From Priestia abyssalis (lineage in GTDB: Bacteria; Bacillota; Bacilli; Bacillales; Bacillaceae_H), in assembly GCF_002019595.1 (NCBI RefSeq), contig NZ_KV917369.1, forward strand, positions 2,628,417-2,692,416: a stretch of DNA of 64,000 nt, in the 5' to 3' direction. The notes beneath the pieces are model-generated. The model saw nothing but the letters and a program-made list of their open reading frames with translations. It searched no databases and was not told the origin of the DNA. Of this stretch, positions 53,692 to 62,545 are shown piece by piece (the stretch's first letter is position 1; each line of letters starts with the position of its first letter). A program made the translations under genes and the position numbers.

Positions 53692-54915
53692 TCAATTTAG
53701 AGTAAAAAAGATTGGAGCGTCATCAACATTCTTAAGCCATATCTGCTCTTTACCATTTAATCCTTCCTTTATCCAGACATCCCCTTTATATTCCTTATCC
53801 TTCTTTCGATACCAAGTAAGATAAGTTCCGACTACTTGAGGATTTTCATCAAGTTCATTCTTTTTGGGGAATGAGATTTGTTTTTGTTCCTCTGTCTTTA
53901 TATTGATAGCATAAAGTGCTGTAAACATCGTTGGAACAGGGCCTTCCTTCCACTCCTTGTTTTCTTTCGCACGAGCCACAATCACTTTGTCTGGCGAGAA
54001 CCATTCCAAATCAAGGTCTACAAAACCTTCAGGTGTATATTCCTTTTGTTGCTTAACGATTGGAATGTCGGCAATCGTGGTTTTCTTGTTTTCAACGAAA
54101 AATCTTCCTTCTCCCGAAATATAGGCTAGTTGATTAGCTGAAGGAGCCCACTTCATCCAATCTTTATACCACAGCATTTTTCCTACCGCTTGGAATTGTT
54201 CTCCTTGTGATGATAAGACACATAATGTGTTACTATCGTTTGACCAGGAAGCTGTAGGAGCGGCTAGAAAACTAACCCATTTTCCATCAGCGCTCCACTT
54301 AAAATCATCAGCAGAAATTGCAAACAAATCAGGTTCTTTTGTTTGAATAGTATAAAAAAGCTTCATTTTATCCGCAGCAAGATTTGCATCTACAGGAATT
54401 TTGTAAAGAGGCACTGGTCCCCATCCAGTAGGAAGTAAGCAAGAATGTGAGGAGACAATAAATTCTTTCCCATTCGGAAACCATTCAAAATCCCCAGCAC
54501 CGAGAGCGACGTTCTCAAATCCCTGCGGGCGACCATTCTTTGTTTTCGTAACATTCAATATGCCTCGATCATTGTACGCCAATTGATTTTTGATCGGTGA
54601 CCATTTAAAGTTAGATGTTTCGACCCTGACATAAGGCTGGTAGCTTTCTTTTTCTTTTGTATCGTAAATGAATAAATCCGATTTTTCACCCTTTTCATCA
54701 CCATCAATATAACCAATAAAACGACCGTCATATGACCATTTCTGAGAATACACATATCGATCCTTTGTGATTTGTATTTCTCGATCACCCTTTTTGATCC
54801 ATAGCTGATGGTCACGGATAAATGCAGCAGTGAGTGGGGCTTCCGCTCTGACCATCGTTGAGAAATGAAAACTGATTAAGATTAGAAATAATAAAATCCG
54901 AAATCTCAAGAACAT
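53692..54915 (-). CDS. Secreted beta-propeller protein (TolB/WD40-like)
   Basis: 407 aa with a signal peptide (ILLFLILISFHFSTMVRA). The mature part repeats a W-S-x-D-G-x-x-I/V pattern about six times (KWSYDGRFIGYID, KWSPIKNQLAYN, EWFPNGKEFIV, KWSADGKWVSFLA, KWAPSANQLAYIS), typical of TolB-like propellers. Likely extracellular binding or scaffold role. Ends two bases before the short region at 53691. Confidence 0.75.
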   Translation of the reverse strand: MFLRFRILLFLILISFHFSTMVRAEAPLTAAFIRDHQLWIKKGDREIQITKDRYVYSQKWSYDGRFIGYIDGDEKGEKSDLFIYDTKEKESYQPYVRVETSNFKWSPIKNQLAYNDRGILNVTKTKNGRPQGFENVALGAGDFEWFPNGKEFIVSSHSCLLPTGWGPVPLYKIPVDANLAADKMKLFYTIQTKEPDLFAISADDFKWSADGKWVSFLAAPTASWSNDSNTLCVLSSQGEQFQAVGKMLWYKDWMKWAPSANQLAYISGEGRFFVENKKTTIADIPIVKQQKEYTPEGFVDLDLEWFSPDKVIVARAKENKEWKEGPVPTMFTALYAINIKTEEQKQISFPKKNELDENPQVVGTYLTWYRKKDKEYKGDVWIKEGLNGKEQIWLKNVDDAPIFFTLN

Positions 54916-54988
54916 CCCTCCTGCTTATAGGCTGTCCTGATATTTAATGAAGATTCTCATCCGGACACTCCTTTTAATTTACAACCTT

Positions 54989-55068
54989 CTTCAGCTATTC
55001 TGCCCCGTTTGTTCAATAAAAAAGGAGGTACCACTTATTAAAGTAGTGCCCCCATTAGTGAAACAAGC
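54989..55068. repeat. Composite CCCCGTT-type repeat with internal hairpin
   Basis: CTTCTTCAGCTATTCTGCCCCGTTTGTTCAATAAA, then a hairpin (GGTACCACTT ... AAGTAGTGCC), then CCCATTAGTGAAACAAG. Same unit plan as 58117-58204; lies between genes. Partial copy at 56246-56275. Confidence 0.6.
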
Positions 55069-55154
55069 ATGTAAGTCCTGAGATGAATTGTATGTATTTC
55101 ATATTGACTACTTATTATTCAATAAATAAGATGAAAATTTTATATTTTTACTGG

Positions 55155-56138
55155 TTAAATAGATAATTTTTGAAAAATTCGAGTGTACAGCAAGATCACC
55201 GCCAAGATAAAAACAGTTCCCCACAGTGTAGAGATGGAGAAATTAAAAACTGCTAAGCTGAACAGAATGGTAATTGCATAATTGATCATTAGCGTTTGTT
55301 TATACGTAAAACCCATTTGAAGCAAACGATGATGTAAATGTAACGTATCAGGTGTTGATAGTGACTGCTTATTGACATAATGTCTAATAACAGTAAAAAG
55401 CGTATCAACGATTGGAATACCTAAAATAATAATTGGAATATCTGCAGTCATTCCCGTATTTTTAAAACCAGTTAGTGTAAGCACAGCAATCATAAAGCCT
55501 AATAATAAGACCCCAGTATCACCCATAAATATTTTAGGAGTGGAAAAGTTACAAATCAGAAATCCTAGTGTAGAGGCAAGGAGCAATACCCCTGTGATGG
55601 CAACAAAGGAATTTCCCATTGTAAACGTCATAAGTGAAATAGTTGCCAAGACAATAGATGATACACCTGCTGCTAAGCCGTCTAATACATTAATCAGGCT
55701 AACTGTATTGGTGATACCAATAATCCATAATAGTGTGAATGGTATACTCAACAAACCAAATTCAATGGAATGACCTGGAGAGCTATCAATAAAGCTAATC
55801 TGGATTCCACCCGCTATGACAATTACGAGAGCAGCAGCAACTTGTCCGACTAATTTCCACTTTACAGGTAACTGGAACTGTTCAACTAATACACCTGTGA
55901 TTACAATAATCGTTGCTCCAACCATAATTGGTACTGTGTAATAAGAAGATGGACTTACAATAAACATACCTGCCATAAAACTTATAAAAATTGCTAATCC
56001 GCCAAGACTTGGAATAATCGCTTGGTGAATTTTATAGTCCCTTTTATCAGTAGTCCCAATAACAATCGCAAACTTCCTTACTATAAAAGTAAGAAGAATT
56101 GAACTGGCAAAGCAAATTACTAATGCCACATACAACAT
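55155..56138 (-). CDS. Undecaprenyl-phosphate N-acetylglucosaminyl-1-phosphate transferase (TagO/WecA family)
   Basis: 327 aa with about 10 helices. Family motifs: SLGGLAIFISF, NVLDGLAAGVSS, FMGDTGVLLLGF and HLHHRLLQMGF. It transfers GlcNAc-1-P to undecaprenyl phosphate, the first step of wall teichoic acid or other surface glycans. Usual DKR motif reads GTTDKRDYKIHQ. The ATG at 56138 has AGGGGG 7 bases upstream. No adjacent glycan genes, so a paralogue rather than the main TagO is likely. Confidence 0.88.
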   Translation of the reverse strand: MLYVALVICFASSILLTFIVRKFAIVIGTTDKRDYKIHQAIIPSLGGLAIFISFMAGMFIVSPSSYYTVPIMVGATIIVITGVLVEQFQLPVKWKLVGQVAAALVIVIAGGIQISFIDSSPGHSIEFGLLSIPFTLLWIIGITNTVSLINVLDGLAAGVSSIVLATISLMTFTMGNSFVAITGVLLLASTLGFLICNFSTPKIFMGDTGVLLLGFMIAVLTLTGFKNTGMTADIPIIILGIPIVDTLFTVIRHYVNKQSLSTPDTLHLHHRLLQMGFTYKQTLMINYAITILFSLAVFNFSISTLWGTVFILAVILLYTRIFQKLSI

Positions 56139-56336
56139 TTGGTGTCCCCCTATTTTCATAACACTTTCTTTAACTGTTTTAAACCTGATTTACATCCCTC
56201 ACCCAAAATCAACACCTATATTTTACCATAAAATCCCCGAAAGCTCTTCAACTAATCTACCCCGTTAGTCTAGAACACTTAATAAACATATCAAAAATGA
56301 AAAGAGCAGGACATCATTCTCCTGCTCTACACGTAC

Positions 56337-56948
56337 CTATTCCTTCACTGTATCATAAGAAGCTACGATTAAAGGTGAAAATTTATAAAGCTCCTCAGGC
56401 TTATCTATATACACCCGACTTGGCCCTTCTTTCTTAGTTGGTTCTTCGACTATGCTGCTTAGCATTAACTGATTACATATGCTAGGATCAATCCTTAAAT
56501 TAATATGCTGTTTTCTTGAGTTATAGTTGATCCGGATAAACCATTTCGTTACAACACGATTCATAATCCCAAAATAACGACCTGTATCCTTATATTTTAC
56601 CTCTGAAACATCTCGGTTTTCTTTAGCTAAATATCTCTAATGATTTCAAAGGACCTTAGCTCTTCCTCTGTCGTAATAATGTTAGTTTCTTTTTCTTCGG
56701 CATCATCTTGATCCTCCACGCTATCTTCTAATGGGAATAACGTTTAAGGACGGCATTTCCTCATCCAGAACTGCGTCCTCTCCCTTAGAAAGCCCCTCTG
56801 AAATAATACTCAGCATAGTTTGATTAATGGTTTTTTTAACGATTGGACGGAAACGATCTAACACGTTATTCGTAATCCTTGTGTTCGTAAAGTCTTTAAT
56901 CAAAAACTTTAAGAATTCATCAGATGGGTTACGAAATAGTTCCTTCAA
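56337..56948 (-). pseudogene. Type I restriction HsdR-N-like protein, decayed
   Basis: Fragments in three frames join into one protein end: MKELFRNPSDEFLKFLIKDF and RITNNVLDRFRPIVKK (56948 downward), LEDSVEDQDDAEEKETNII and TEEELRSFEIIRDI (about 56740-56638), then LAKENRDVSEVKYKDTGRYF, NYNSRKQHINLRID and YIDKPEELYKFSPLI (56631-56337). This matches the C-terminal half of standalone HsdR-N-domain proteins. Two frameshifts (near 56740 and 56635), and the nuclease-containing N-terminus is missing. Confidence 0.75.
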
Positions 56949-56968
56949 TGTTTAATTGATGTATCCCT

Positions 56969-57000
56969 TATTAAACTAACGCCTCCGTTAGTTTAACAAG
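56969..57000. repeat. CCGTTAGTTTAACAAG palindromic repeat
   Basis: TTAAACTAACGCC followed by TCCGTTAGTTTAACAAG: the arms TTAAACTAACG and CGTTAGTTTAA are perfect inverted repeats. Member of the family described at 58117-58204. Confidence 0.65.
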
Positions 57001-57140
57001 AAAAAACGGCTGCCGATAAGACAACCATATCTTGAACCAACATATAGTGAGTAAAACTACTTCAGCTGGGTAGTATATGTTTAGGATGGTGTGCTTTCAT
57101 CATTAGCATATTCCCCATTAATAAACAAGGAAGTGAATAG

Positions 57141-57440
57141 ATGAATCAGAGTAACGAACGCAATAACTTTGGTGGAAATGTAGAAGCAAGTGGCAACAAT
57201 CAAGTTGGTAGTAATGCTAATCAAGGTGCGAGTGACTTTGGTGAAGCAGCAGCAGCAGGAACTCTTAATGGAGCCGTTACGGGTGCTATGATAGGTGCTC
57301 AATTTGGACTAATTGGTACTGTAATAGGCGGTGTTTCAGGCGGTGCTATTGGTAACAAGATTGTAGAGGGGGCTGAAGTCGATGACAAAACAGCTTCCAA
57401 AAATCATGATGAGAGCAATAATAACTCTATAAATAAGTAG
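57141..57440 (+). CDS. Glycine-zipper small protein
   Basis: 99 aa. A polar Asn/Gly/Ser-rich N-terminus and C-terminus flank a glycine-zipper hydrophobic segment (TGAMIGAQFGLIGTVIGGVS followed by GGAIGNKI, about residues 53-80). Glycine zippers insert into membranes or oligomerise, as in some bacteriocins and surface proteins. RBS AAGGAAG is 8 bases before the ATG. No processing or immunity genes seen next to it, so bacteriocin function is only a guess. Confidence 0.65.
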   Translation: MNQSNERNNFGGNVEASGNNQVGSNANQGASDFGEAAAAGTLNGAVTGAMIGAQFGLIGTVIGGVSGGAIGNKIVEGAEVDDKTASKNHDESNNNSINK

Positions 57441-57478
57441 CAGGCACTTTACAAAAATGTATTTGTGTTAATCTCATC

Positions 57479-57512
57479 AAAAAAGGACCGTCAAAAAGAC
57501 AGTCTTTTTTTC
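57479..57512 (+). terminator. Intrinsic terminator
   Basis: AAAAAAGGAC and GTCTTTTTTT pair around CGTCAAAAAGACA, after the glycine-zipper gene. Confidence 0.6.
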
Positions 57513-57586
57513 ACTAAAGCACCCGATAGTTTAAGGAGAAATATTTAAAGTTGGAGATCTAAATCATTTAAAGTCCCATTCAATAT

Positions 57587-58024
57587 TTATCTGATTTTCT
57601 CCGCCAACTCTAAAATAATTCCCTCTGGACCACGAACGTAGCATAACTTATAACTTTCTTCATATTGCTGTATCTCACTAAAGATTTCCATGCCCTTCTC
57701 TTTCAATTTTGCAACAATAGCTTCAATATCTTCAACAGCAAAGCAAATATGTCGGATACCCAGCGTATTTGCAAAAGGTTGCTGAATATCTTTTTCATCT
57801 GAGGGCGTATAAAATTTGACTAGCTCTATCCATGCCTGACCATCTGGCATCCCCAATCCTACACATGCCGTTTTAACATCATTAAGCCCAACTATTCTGT
57901 CCAACTGTTCTCCATCCAATTCCCATTCCGCTTGCACTTCAAGTCCTAAATCAAGAAAAAACGCTTTAGCCTCTGAAAGATCATTTACGTTTATACTCAC
58001 ATGATCTATTCTATTGATCTTCAT
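57587..58024 (-). CDS. VOC-superfamily (glyoxalase-like) protein
   Basis: 145 aa. Opening INRIDHVSINVNDLSEAKAF and closing GIRHICFAVEDIEAIVAKLK with CYVRGPEGIILELAE are the paired VOC half-modules; the His and two Glu of glyoxalase metal sites are plausible in HVSIN, RHICFAVE and IILELAE. Function unknown. Preceded by an AGGAGGT-type site. Confidence 0.85.
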   Translation of the reverse strand: MKINRIDHVSINVNDLSEAKAFFLDLGLEVQAEWELDGEQLDRIVGLNDVKTACVGLGMPDGQAWIELVKFYTPSDEKDIQQPFANTLGIRHICFAVEDIEAIVAKLKEKGMEIFSEIQQYEESYKLCYVRGPEGIILELAEKIR

Positions 58025-58116
58025 ATCTCATACCTCCTATGTTCCTGTTATTTTCAATACCTGTATTCGTGTAAGGTTTGTTTGAAATTCTAATTCGCTT
58101 AAAACAGAAAATATCC

Positions 58117-58204
58117 TTGTTCAACTAACCTGCCCCGTTGAATAAGAAAAAGAGGTAGCGCAGCTACCTCTTTTGTTAAACTCAAGTCCCCGTTAGCTTA
58201 ATAA
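58117..58204. repeat. Composite short palindromic repeat, best copy
   Basis: TTGTTCAACTAACCTGCCCC-GTTGAATAAG, then a terminator-like hairpin AGAGGTAGC-GCA-GCTACCTCT with T-run, then TTAAACTCAAGTCCCCGTTAG-CTTAATAAG. The first and last parts are related modules; arms TTCAACTAA/TTAGTTGAA-like are inverted. Region 58025-58404 holds only these repeats. Confidence 0.65.
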
Positions 58205-58328
58205 GGGTTACCATAGAAATCGTTAGAGAAAGTTATTCCTTTTTTAGCGTTTCTTTTTATACGTTTCCCGAACCAATGATGTTTCAATCGACGCCTTGCC
58301 AAATTAACCCACCAATAAGGTTTCAATC

Positions 58329-58410
58329 CTTGTTCAACTACCCCATTTGTTCAATAAGAAAAGAGGTGCCGCAGCTACCTCCCTTGTCCAACTCAAGCCC
58401 CCGTTCAAGA
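58329..58410. repeat. Composite short palindromic repeat
   Basis: TTGTTCAACTACCCCATTTG-TTCAATAAG, hairpin AGAGGTGCC-GCAG-CTACCTCC, then TTGTCCAACTCAAGCCCCCG-TTCAAG. Same plan as the copy 210 bp upstream. Confidence 0.65.
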
Positions 58411-58683
58411 ACTACTATGTTTTTTCTTTCTTCCCCACCAACTTGTAAGAAAATAAGCTATTAATATAGAAAGAGAGAAGGCGATGAACATTCTAAAAAA
58501 TGATATTCCTAAAGCCGAATCACTTGGTCTTCCTAGATCAAGAGTGAAAAGCGACCACCACTCACCTTCTGTGCCTTGGTTGAGCGACAATAGTAACCAT
58601 AAACCGAACAAGAAAAAAGTCCATAAACTGCCGATTATAAAGTCAGCAATTTTTTCACTCAAACTCCTCAACCCCTCTCCCAC
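58405..58683 (-). CDS. Small membrane protein, unknown
   Basis: 92 aa from GTG with two or three hydrophobic segments (IIGSLWTFFLFGLWLLLSL near 17-35 and FFRMFIAFSLSILIAYFLTS near 62-81) and a basic C-terminus. The start is uncertain: GGGAGAGGGG lies within the first codons, so translation may begin at a downstream TTG. Overlaps the repeat at its 3' end. Confidence 0.5.
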   Translation of the reverse strand: MGEGLRSLSEKIADFIIGSLWTFFLFGLWLLLSLNQGTEGEWWSLFTLDLGRPSDSALGISFFRMFIAFSLSILIAYFLTSWWGRKKKHSSS

Positions 58684-58771
58684 ATTATGTAAGTAATTTT
58701 AATGGTTCATATAAAAAATCACCAATATTTTTTATTTCAAATAAATAAAATGGAAATTTCCTAACAAATCT

Positions 58772-58860
58772 TCTTGAACCAACCCCCGTTAGTCGAATAA
58801 GAAAAGAGAGGCCTCAGCAACTCCCATTCTTTAACTCTTGCCACCCGTTAGTGAAACAAG
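58772..58860. repeat. Composite short palindromic repeat
   Basis: CTTGAACCAACCCCCGTTAG-TCGAATAAG, spacer with AGAGAGGCC..., then CTCTTGCCACCCGTTAGTGA-AACAAG. A further partial copy lies at 60424-60455 (TTCTACTAACCTGCCCCGCC...). Confidence 0.6.
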
Positions 58861-58868
58861 AAAAGTTA

Positions 58869-59124
58869 TTATTGTTTCTCTTCATCGCATAGCTCTTGTG
58901 CAATCTGCTTTATACGCTCTACTATCACACCTTCTCTTTGTTCTATAGCTAAGAGATGATCAGTTGGTTCTAACTAAATTCTTCATTCATCTCTATTCGG
59001 CTTTCTTGCTCTTCTGACGGTATGTCGTAACAATAATCAGGAACAGGACTTCCATAACTCATTGGAAGTTCATTGTGATACTTTCCACAACATCTACATA
59101 AATAACCTTCTTGATAATTACTCA
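58869..59124 (-). pseudogene. DUF2199-family protein with internal deletion
   Basis: The start reads MSNYQEGYLCRCCGKYHNEL then PMSYGSPVPDYCYDIPSEEQ and ends at TAG after NEEFS. In another frame the tail reads PTDHLLAIEQREGVIVERIK and QIAQELCDEEKQ to a TAA at 58869. Both ends match DUF2199 (CxxCGxxHxELPxSY at the start; PTDHPLAxEQREG at the end), but about 70 residues between them are missing. DUF2199 proteins are frequent in immunity-gene arrays. Confidence 0.8.
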
Positions 59125-59208
59125 TTATATATGGATAGGCTACACTGAGTTGGACAGAAAAGATAAGGTCAAGTAGAATACAGGAAATACTACAGGGGAG
59201 AATCTACT

Positions 59209-59493
59209 ATGACGAAAAAAGCTCGACGAACATTTACAGCTGAATTTAAGGAACAAATCGTGCAGCTCTATCTTAATGGAAAACCAAGAAAGGACATCAT
59301 CCGGGAGTATGATTTGACACCCTCGTCATTGGACAAGTGGGTGAATCAAAGCCAGACATCTGGATCGTTCAAAGAAAAAGAGAACCTATCCCCTGAGCAA
59401 CAGGAATTGAACCGACTTCGCAAAGAAATTAAGCAGCTTCAAATGGAGAACGATATTTTAAAGCAAGCCGCGCTGATACTAGGACGAAAGTAA
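59209..59493 (+). CDS. IS3-family transposase OrfA
   Basis: 94 aa with an N-terminal HTH_Tnp_1 (RRTFTAEFKEQIVQLYLNGK) and a C-terminal leucine zipper (LNRLRKEIKQLQMENDILKQ). Binds the IS ends. OrfB begins in the -1 frame three bases after its stop; ACGAAAG before the stop is a candidate slippage site. Confidence 0.92.
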   Translation: MTKKARRTFTAEFKEQIVQLYLNGKPRKDIIREYDLTPSSLDKWVNQSQTSGSFKEKENLSPEQQELNRLRKEIKQLQMENDILKQAALILGRK

Positions 59494-59495
59494 AT

Positions 59496-60329
59496 GTGAT
59501 CAGGAACAATCAACATAAATACTCGATATCAGCAATGTGCAAAGTCCTACAACTGCCTAGAAGCACCTACTATTATGAATCTAGGGAAAGAGCAGCCGTA
59601 GATGACGTGACCTCAGATGTCATTGATATTTTCCAAGCGAGTCGTCAAAATTATGGAACACGCAAAATCAAAGTTGAATTAAAAAAGCGTGGGCGCATCG
59701 TTTCTAGACGAAGAATTGGACGCATTATGCAAGAACAGGGCCTTGTTTCTACTTACACCATAGCTCAATTTAAACCACATGCGAAATCCTGTAACGAATC
59801 CGAACAGAAGAACGAACTAAACCGCGAGTTCAACCAAGAAGAAGAGATGACAGCGCTCGTAAGTGATTTAACGTACGTAAGAGTCAAACAAAAATGGCAT
59901 TACGTATGTGTATTTGTCGATCTCTTTAATCGGGAAATCGTGGGTTACAGCGCAGGTCCGAACAAAGATGCGTTACTCGTCTATCGTGCCTTCGCCTCCA
60001 TCAAGGGTGATCTCCGTAACATTCAGCTTTTCCATACGGATCGTGGGAATGAGTTTAAAAATAAGCTAATGGACGATGCGTTAGAGACGTTTAACATTCA
60101 ACGATCATTAAGCATGAAGGGCTGCCCCTATGACAACGCTGTGGCTGAAGCAACGTTTAAAATCATCAAAACAGAGTTTGTGAAAGGTCAACATTTTGAG
60201 AGTTTAGAAGAATTAACAAGAGAACTACATGACTATGTCCACTGGTTTAATCACATCCGAATTCATGGGACACTTGGTTATGTAAGTCCAATTAATTATA
60301 AACTTGAACACCTTAAAAAATCTGTCTAG
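59496..60329 (+). CDS. IS3-family transposase OrfB (DDE integrase)
   Basis: 277 aa with an HTH_21 N-terminus (YGTRKIKVELKKRGRIVSRR) and rve catalytic core: first Asp in LVSDLTYVRV, second in FHTDRGNEF, Glu in AVAEATFKIIKTE. The full length looks intact. Probably expressed as an OrfAB fusion through -1 frameshifting. Confidence 0.93.
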   Translation: MIRNNQHKYSISAMCKVLQLPRSTYYYESRERAAVDDVTSDVIDIFQASRQNYGTRKIKVELKKRGRIVSRRRIGRIMQEQGLVSTYTIAQFKPHAKSCNESEQKNELNREFNQEEEMTALVSDLTYVRVKQKWHYVCVFVDLFNREIVGYSAGPNKDALLVYRAFASIKGDLRNIQLFHTDRGNEFKNKLMDDALETFNIQRSLSMKGCPYDNAVAEATFKIIKTEFVKGQHFESLEELTRELHDYVHWFNHIRIHGTLGYVSPINYKLEHLKKSV

Positions 60330-60448
60330 TTTAGTGTTGACATACCAATAATCCTCCACGAGAGAAACAGTTTTTTTCTCAATATTAGCCCCAAAACACA
60401 ATAAAGAGTCAATAAATTTTTCTTCTTCTACTAACCTGCCCCGCCAGT

Positions 60449-60766
60449 TCAACAACTATTTTTTATTACTAATAGTGTCTTCTCATATATTTGGATGTCA
60501 TTGATGTTAATATTATTAAGATTTATGGTCTGGTCTAATTCTACATCTCTATCTTCTTCCTCATCACCAGCCCAACAAATGTACAATTCACAATAATCGT
60601 CTTTTTTTAGATAACTATCTAAAAGTCTACATAGCGCAAAAAAGCTCTCTTGTGCTTCCATATTACTTCTTGGGTGCCGCATTTTATAATCATCGTTAAA
60701 CTTTATCCCTATATGTCCATCAGTGAGGATTTCGTAAACTTGTGTAGTTGAAAGGTGTTTTTTCAA
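60449..60766 (-). CDS. Hypothetical protein paired with a lipoprotein
   Basis: 105 aa soluble protein (MKKHLSTTQVYEILTDGHIG ...) with acidic middle (CWAGDEEEDRDVELDQ). It overlaps the upstream lipoprotein gene by 4 bp (ATGA), so they are co-translated. Family not recognised; composition and location among decayed CbrC/DUF2199 genes would fit an immunity-type protein. Confidence 0.5.
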   Translation of the reverse strand: MKKHLSTTQVYEILTDGHIGIKFNDDYKMRHPRSNMEAQESFFALCRLLDSYLKKDDYCELYICWAGDEEEDRDVELDQTINLNNININDIQIYEKTLLVIKNSC

Positions 60767-61197
60767 TTTTGTTTTATTTCATCATTTATAAGCCACTCAC
60801 CAACTAAGACTTTATCATCACTAATAGGCAGAGTAAAGTTGCAACCAAGATAATCTGATAACTGAAATTGTACTTTTCGGTTTTCAGGAAAAGAATCCAA
60901 TGTAATATCAACCTCTGATTTTGGAGTAACTTCACCAGATGAAATGGCAAAACCGATATGTCCTCCCTTATCCCCTATAAACCCCTTACCTGTTTGAGAA
61001 CCATATCCCGTTTTTCCACTCAAATTCCCATTAAAATTGGCAGGTAATGCGATAAAATCTGTGTGCTCTTGGTTATCTCCAATTTGATCATGTAATTCTC
61101 CATATTCGGAAGAATTATTTTTTACTTTTATCTCTGTATGTTCCGAACAAGCGAACAATAGGATAACGATAAATAACAAACAATATTTAAACAGCAT
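60763..61197 (-). CDS. Lipoprotein, unknown function
   Basis: 144 aa with signal peptide and lipobox (FIVILLFACSEHT). The mature part has a Gly-rich stretch (GKTGYGSQTGKGFIGDKGGH) and ends in a beta-rich region (VQFQLSDYLGCNFTLPISDD). Coupled to the following 105-aa gene. Lies between two IS3 elements. Confidence 0.6.
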   Translation of the reverse strand: MLFKYCLLFIVILLFACSEHTEIKVKNNSSEYGELHDQIGDNQEHTDFIALPANFNGNLSGKTGYGSQTGKGFIGDKGGHIGFAISSGEVTPKSEVDITLDSFPENRKVQFQLSDYLGCNFTLPISDDKVLVGEWLINDEIKQN

Positions 61198-61316
61198 TTA
61201 TTCTACATAGCCTATGTTATCGGGTTAACCCCCTAATTTTGGACACATACTACTCTTAGCTCATTATTTCATAGAATTGCTCTTTATTTTAGGTGAGGCA
61301 AGAAAATCATCCTGCC

Positions 61317-62264
61317 TCACACTCTCACTTCTTTAATCGTTAGCTCTTCCGTTTGGTTTCGTTGATAAAATTCATTTGGTGCTAAATCTAAAATACTCGA
61401 ATGGATTCTTCGATTATTGTAGAAATCCATGTATTCAGCCACCTCATGATACGCATCTGCGTAGGAATGAAAAGCGAACCGTCTCAAACATTCATACTCT
61501 AGTAATCGGTGAAACGACTCGATATGGGCATTCATATTTGGTGTTCTCGGCGGAATGCGTTCATGTTCGATGTGGAACGTTTCACAGGCTTTCTGAAATG
61601 CCAGAGAAATAAATTGTGGGCCATTATCCGTTCGGATGACTGGCTTTGTTTCTCTTTCAAATTGCTGGCGTTTAAACAAGGCACGCTGCACGAGTTGGCC
61701 AGCATCGTATCCGGTACAATGTAAACCAATATGATAGTCAATGATGGAACGGTCATATACATCAATGAGCGACAGAATAAAGAAGAAACGCTCTTCACCT
61801 TCGATGTAGCCGTATTTAATATCTGCTTCCCACAGCTGATTCGATTCAGTGATGATCCGGTTCCTTGCTAATTTTCTTGGATAGTGGAACTTCACTTCTC
61901 GCTGTGGCTGTAGGATATCGAGCTCCTTACATAACCGGTACACTTTCTTTTTGTTAATCTGTAGCGCATACTCGCTTCGAAGGCGGAGGCACAACTTTCG
62001 ATAGCCATAGACACCGGCTTCGCCTGAGATGAGTTCCATCAGCCATTCCTGTATTTGTTCATCCGGTATCTTCTTGCCGTTCTTAGTGAGTGAATAGCCG
62101 GGAATCGGCCGGCCCTCACTTACTGACTTCTCTTCTTTCTTATGTTGATAATAATACGTAGAAGGAGAAATCTCTAAAATCTTCAGGACTTTGCGGACGG
62201 CATACCCTTTCGCAATCCACTCATTCGCTACTTCAAGCGTTTCAGTAAGTGAGGGTTCTTCTTT
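61317..62264 (-). CDS. IS3-family transposase OrfB, expressed by -1 frameshift
   Basis: The catalytic ORF: DDE residues in LWEADIKYGYIEG, RTDNGPQFISL and MNAHIESFHRLLEYE, with an HTH_21-like start region (EWIAKGYAVRKVLKILEIS). The frame is open up to the shift site A-AAA-AAG at 62261-62267; an internal ATG at 62039 would lose about 75 residues. Complete and probably active. Confidence 0.9.
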   Translation of the reverse strand, partial: KEEPSLTETLEVANEWIAKGYAVRKVLKILEISPSTYYYQHKKEEKSVSEGRPIPGYSLTKNGKKIPDEQIQEWLMELISGEAGVYGYRKLCLRLRSEYALQINKKKVYRLCKELDILQPQREVKFHYPRKLARNRIITESNQLWEADIKYGYIEGEERFFFILSLIDVYDRSIIDYHIGLHCTGYDAGQLVQRALFKRQQFERETKPVIRTDNGPQFISLAFQKACETFHIEHERIPPRTPNMNAHIESFHRLLEYECLRRFAFHSYADAYHEVAEYMDFYNNRRIHSSILDLAPNEFYQRNQTEELTIKEVRV

Positions 62265-62545
62265 TTTAGTACGTCACGGAGAATGGCGATTTCTAAATCT
62301 TTTTCGCCTAACAGCTTTTTAAGCTGGTCATTCTCATCCTCCAACTGTTTGATCTCTAAGGGAGAAACGATTTCTTGGGCGGAATAATCTAGATTGCCTT
62401 GTTCCTGAAAAGCTTTTACCCATTTATTTACGAGATTGGGACTGAGTTCATGACGTCTCGCGACCAAAGCTTTATTGCCAGTTTCAATGGCTTCTTGTAC
62501 CACCTGTTGTTTAAATTCAGCAGAATGTTTTCGTCTTTGCATCAA
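62228..62545 (-). CDS. IS3-family transposase OrfA
   Basis: 105 aa. HTH start (RRKHSAEFKQQVVQEAIETG, then RHELSPNLVNKWVKAF) and leucine zipper (LEDENDQLKKLLGEKDLEIA). Contains the slippery heptamer A-AAA-AAG that lets ribosomes enter the OrfB frame. Start ATG at 62545 preceded by GGGGGA. Confidence 0.92.
   Translation of the reverse strand: MMQRRKHSAEFKQQVVQEAIETGNKALVARRHELSPNLVNKWVKAFQEQGNLDYSAQEIVSPLEIKQLEDENDQLKKLLGEKDLEIAILRDVLKKKNPHLLKRLK

Larger units (their letters stand above)
59137..60342 (+). mobile_element. IS3-family insertion sequence (IS150 group)
   Basis: Two transposase ORFs flanked by imperfect inverted repeats: left ACACTGAGTTGGACAGA (59141-59157), right reverse complement ACACTAAACTAGACAGA (ending near 60342), 13 of 17 matching. 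Target duplication not clear. Inserted next to the DUF2199 remnant. Confidence 0.75.

Noticed and set aside
53375-53695. 106-codon minus-strand ORF
   Set aside because: It is built mostly from the GGCGAGAAGACTCCCACTT palindrome and its flank; the apparent start lacks a site, and only the last 35 codons look protein-like.
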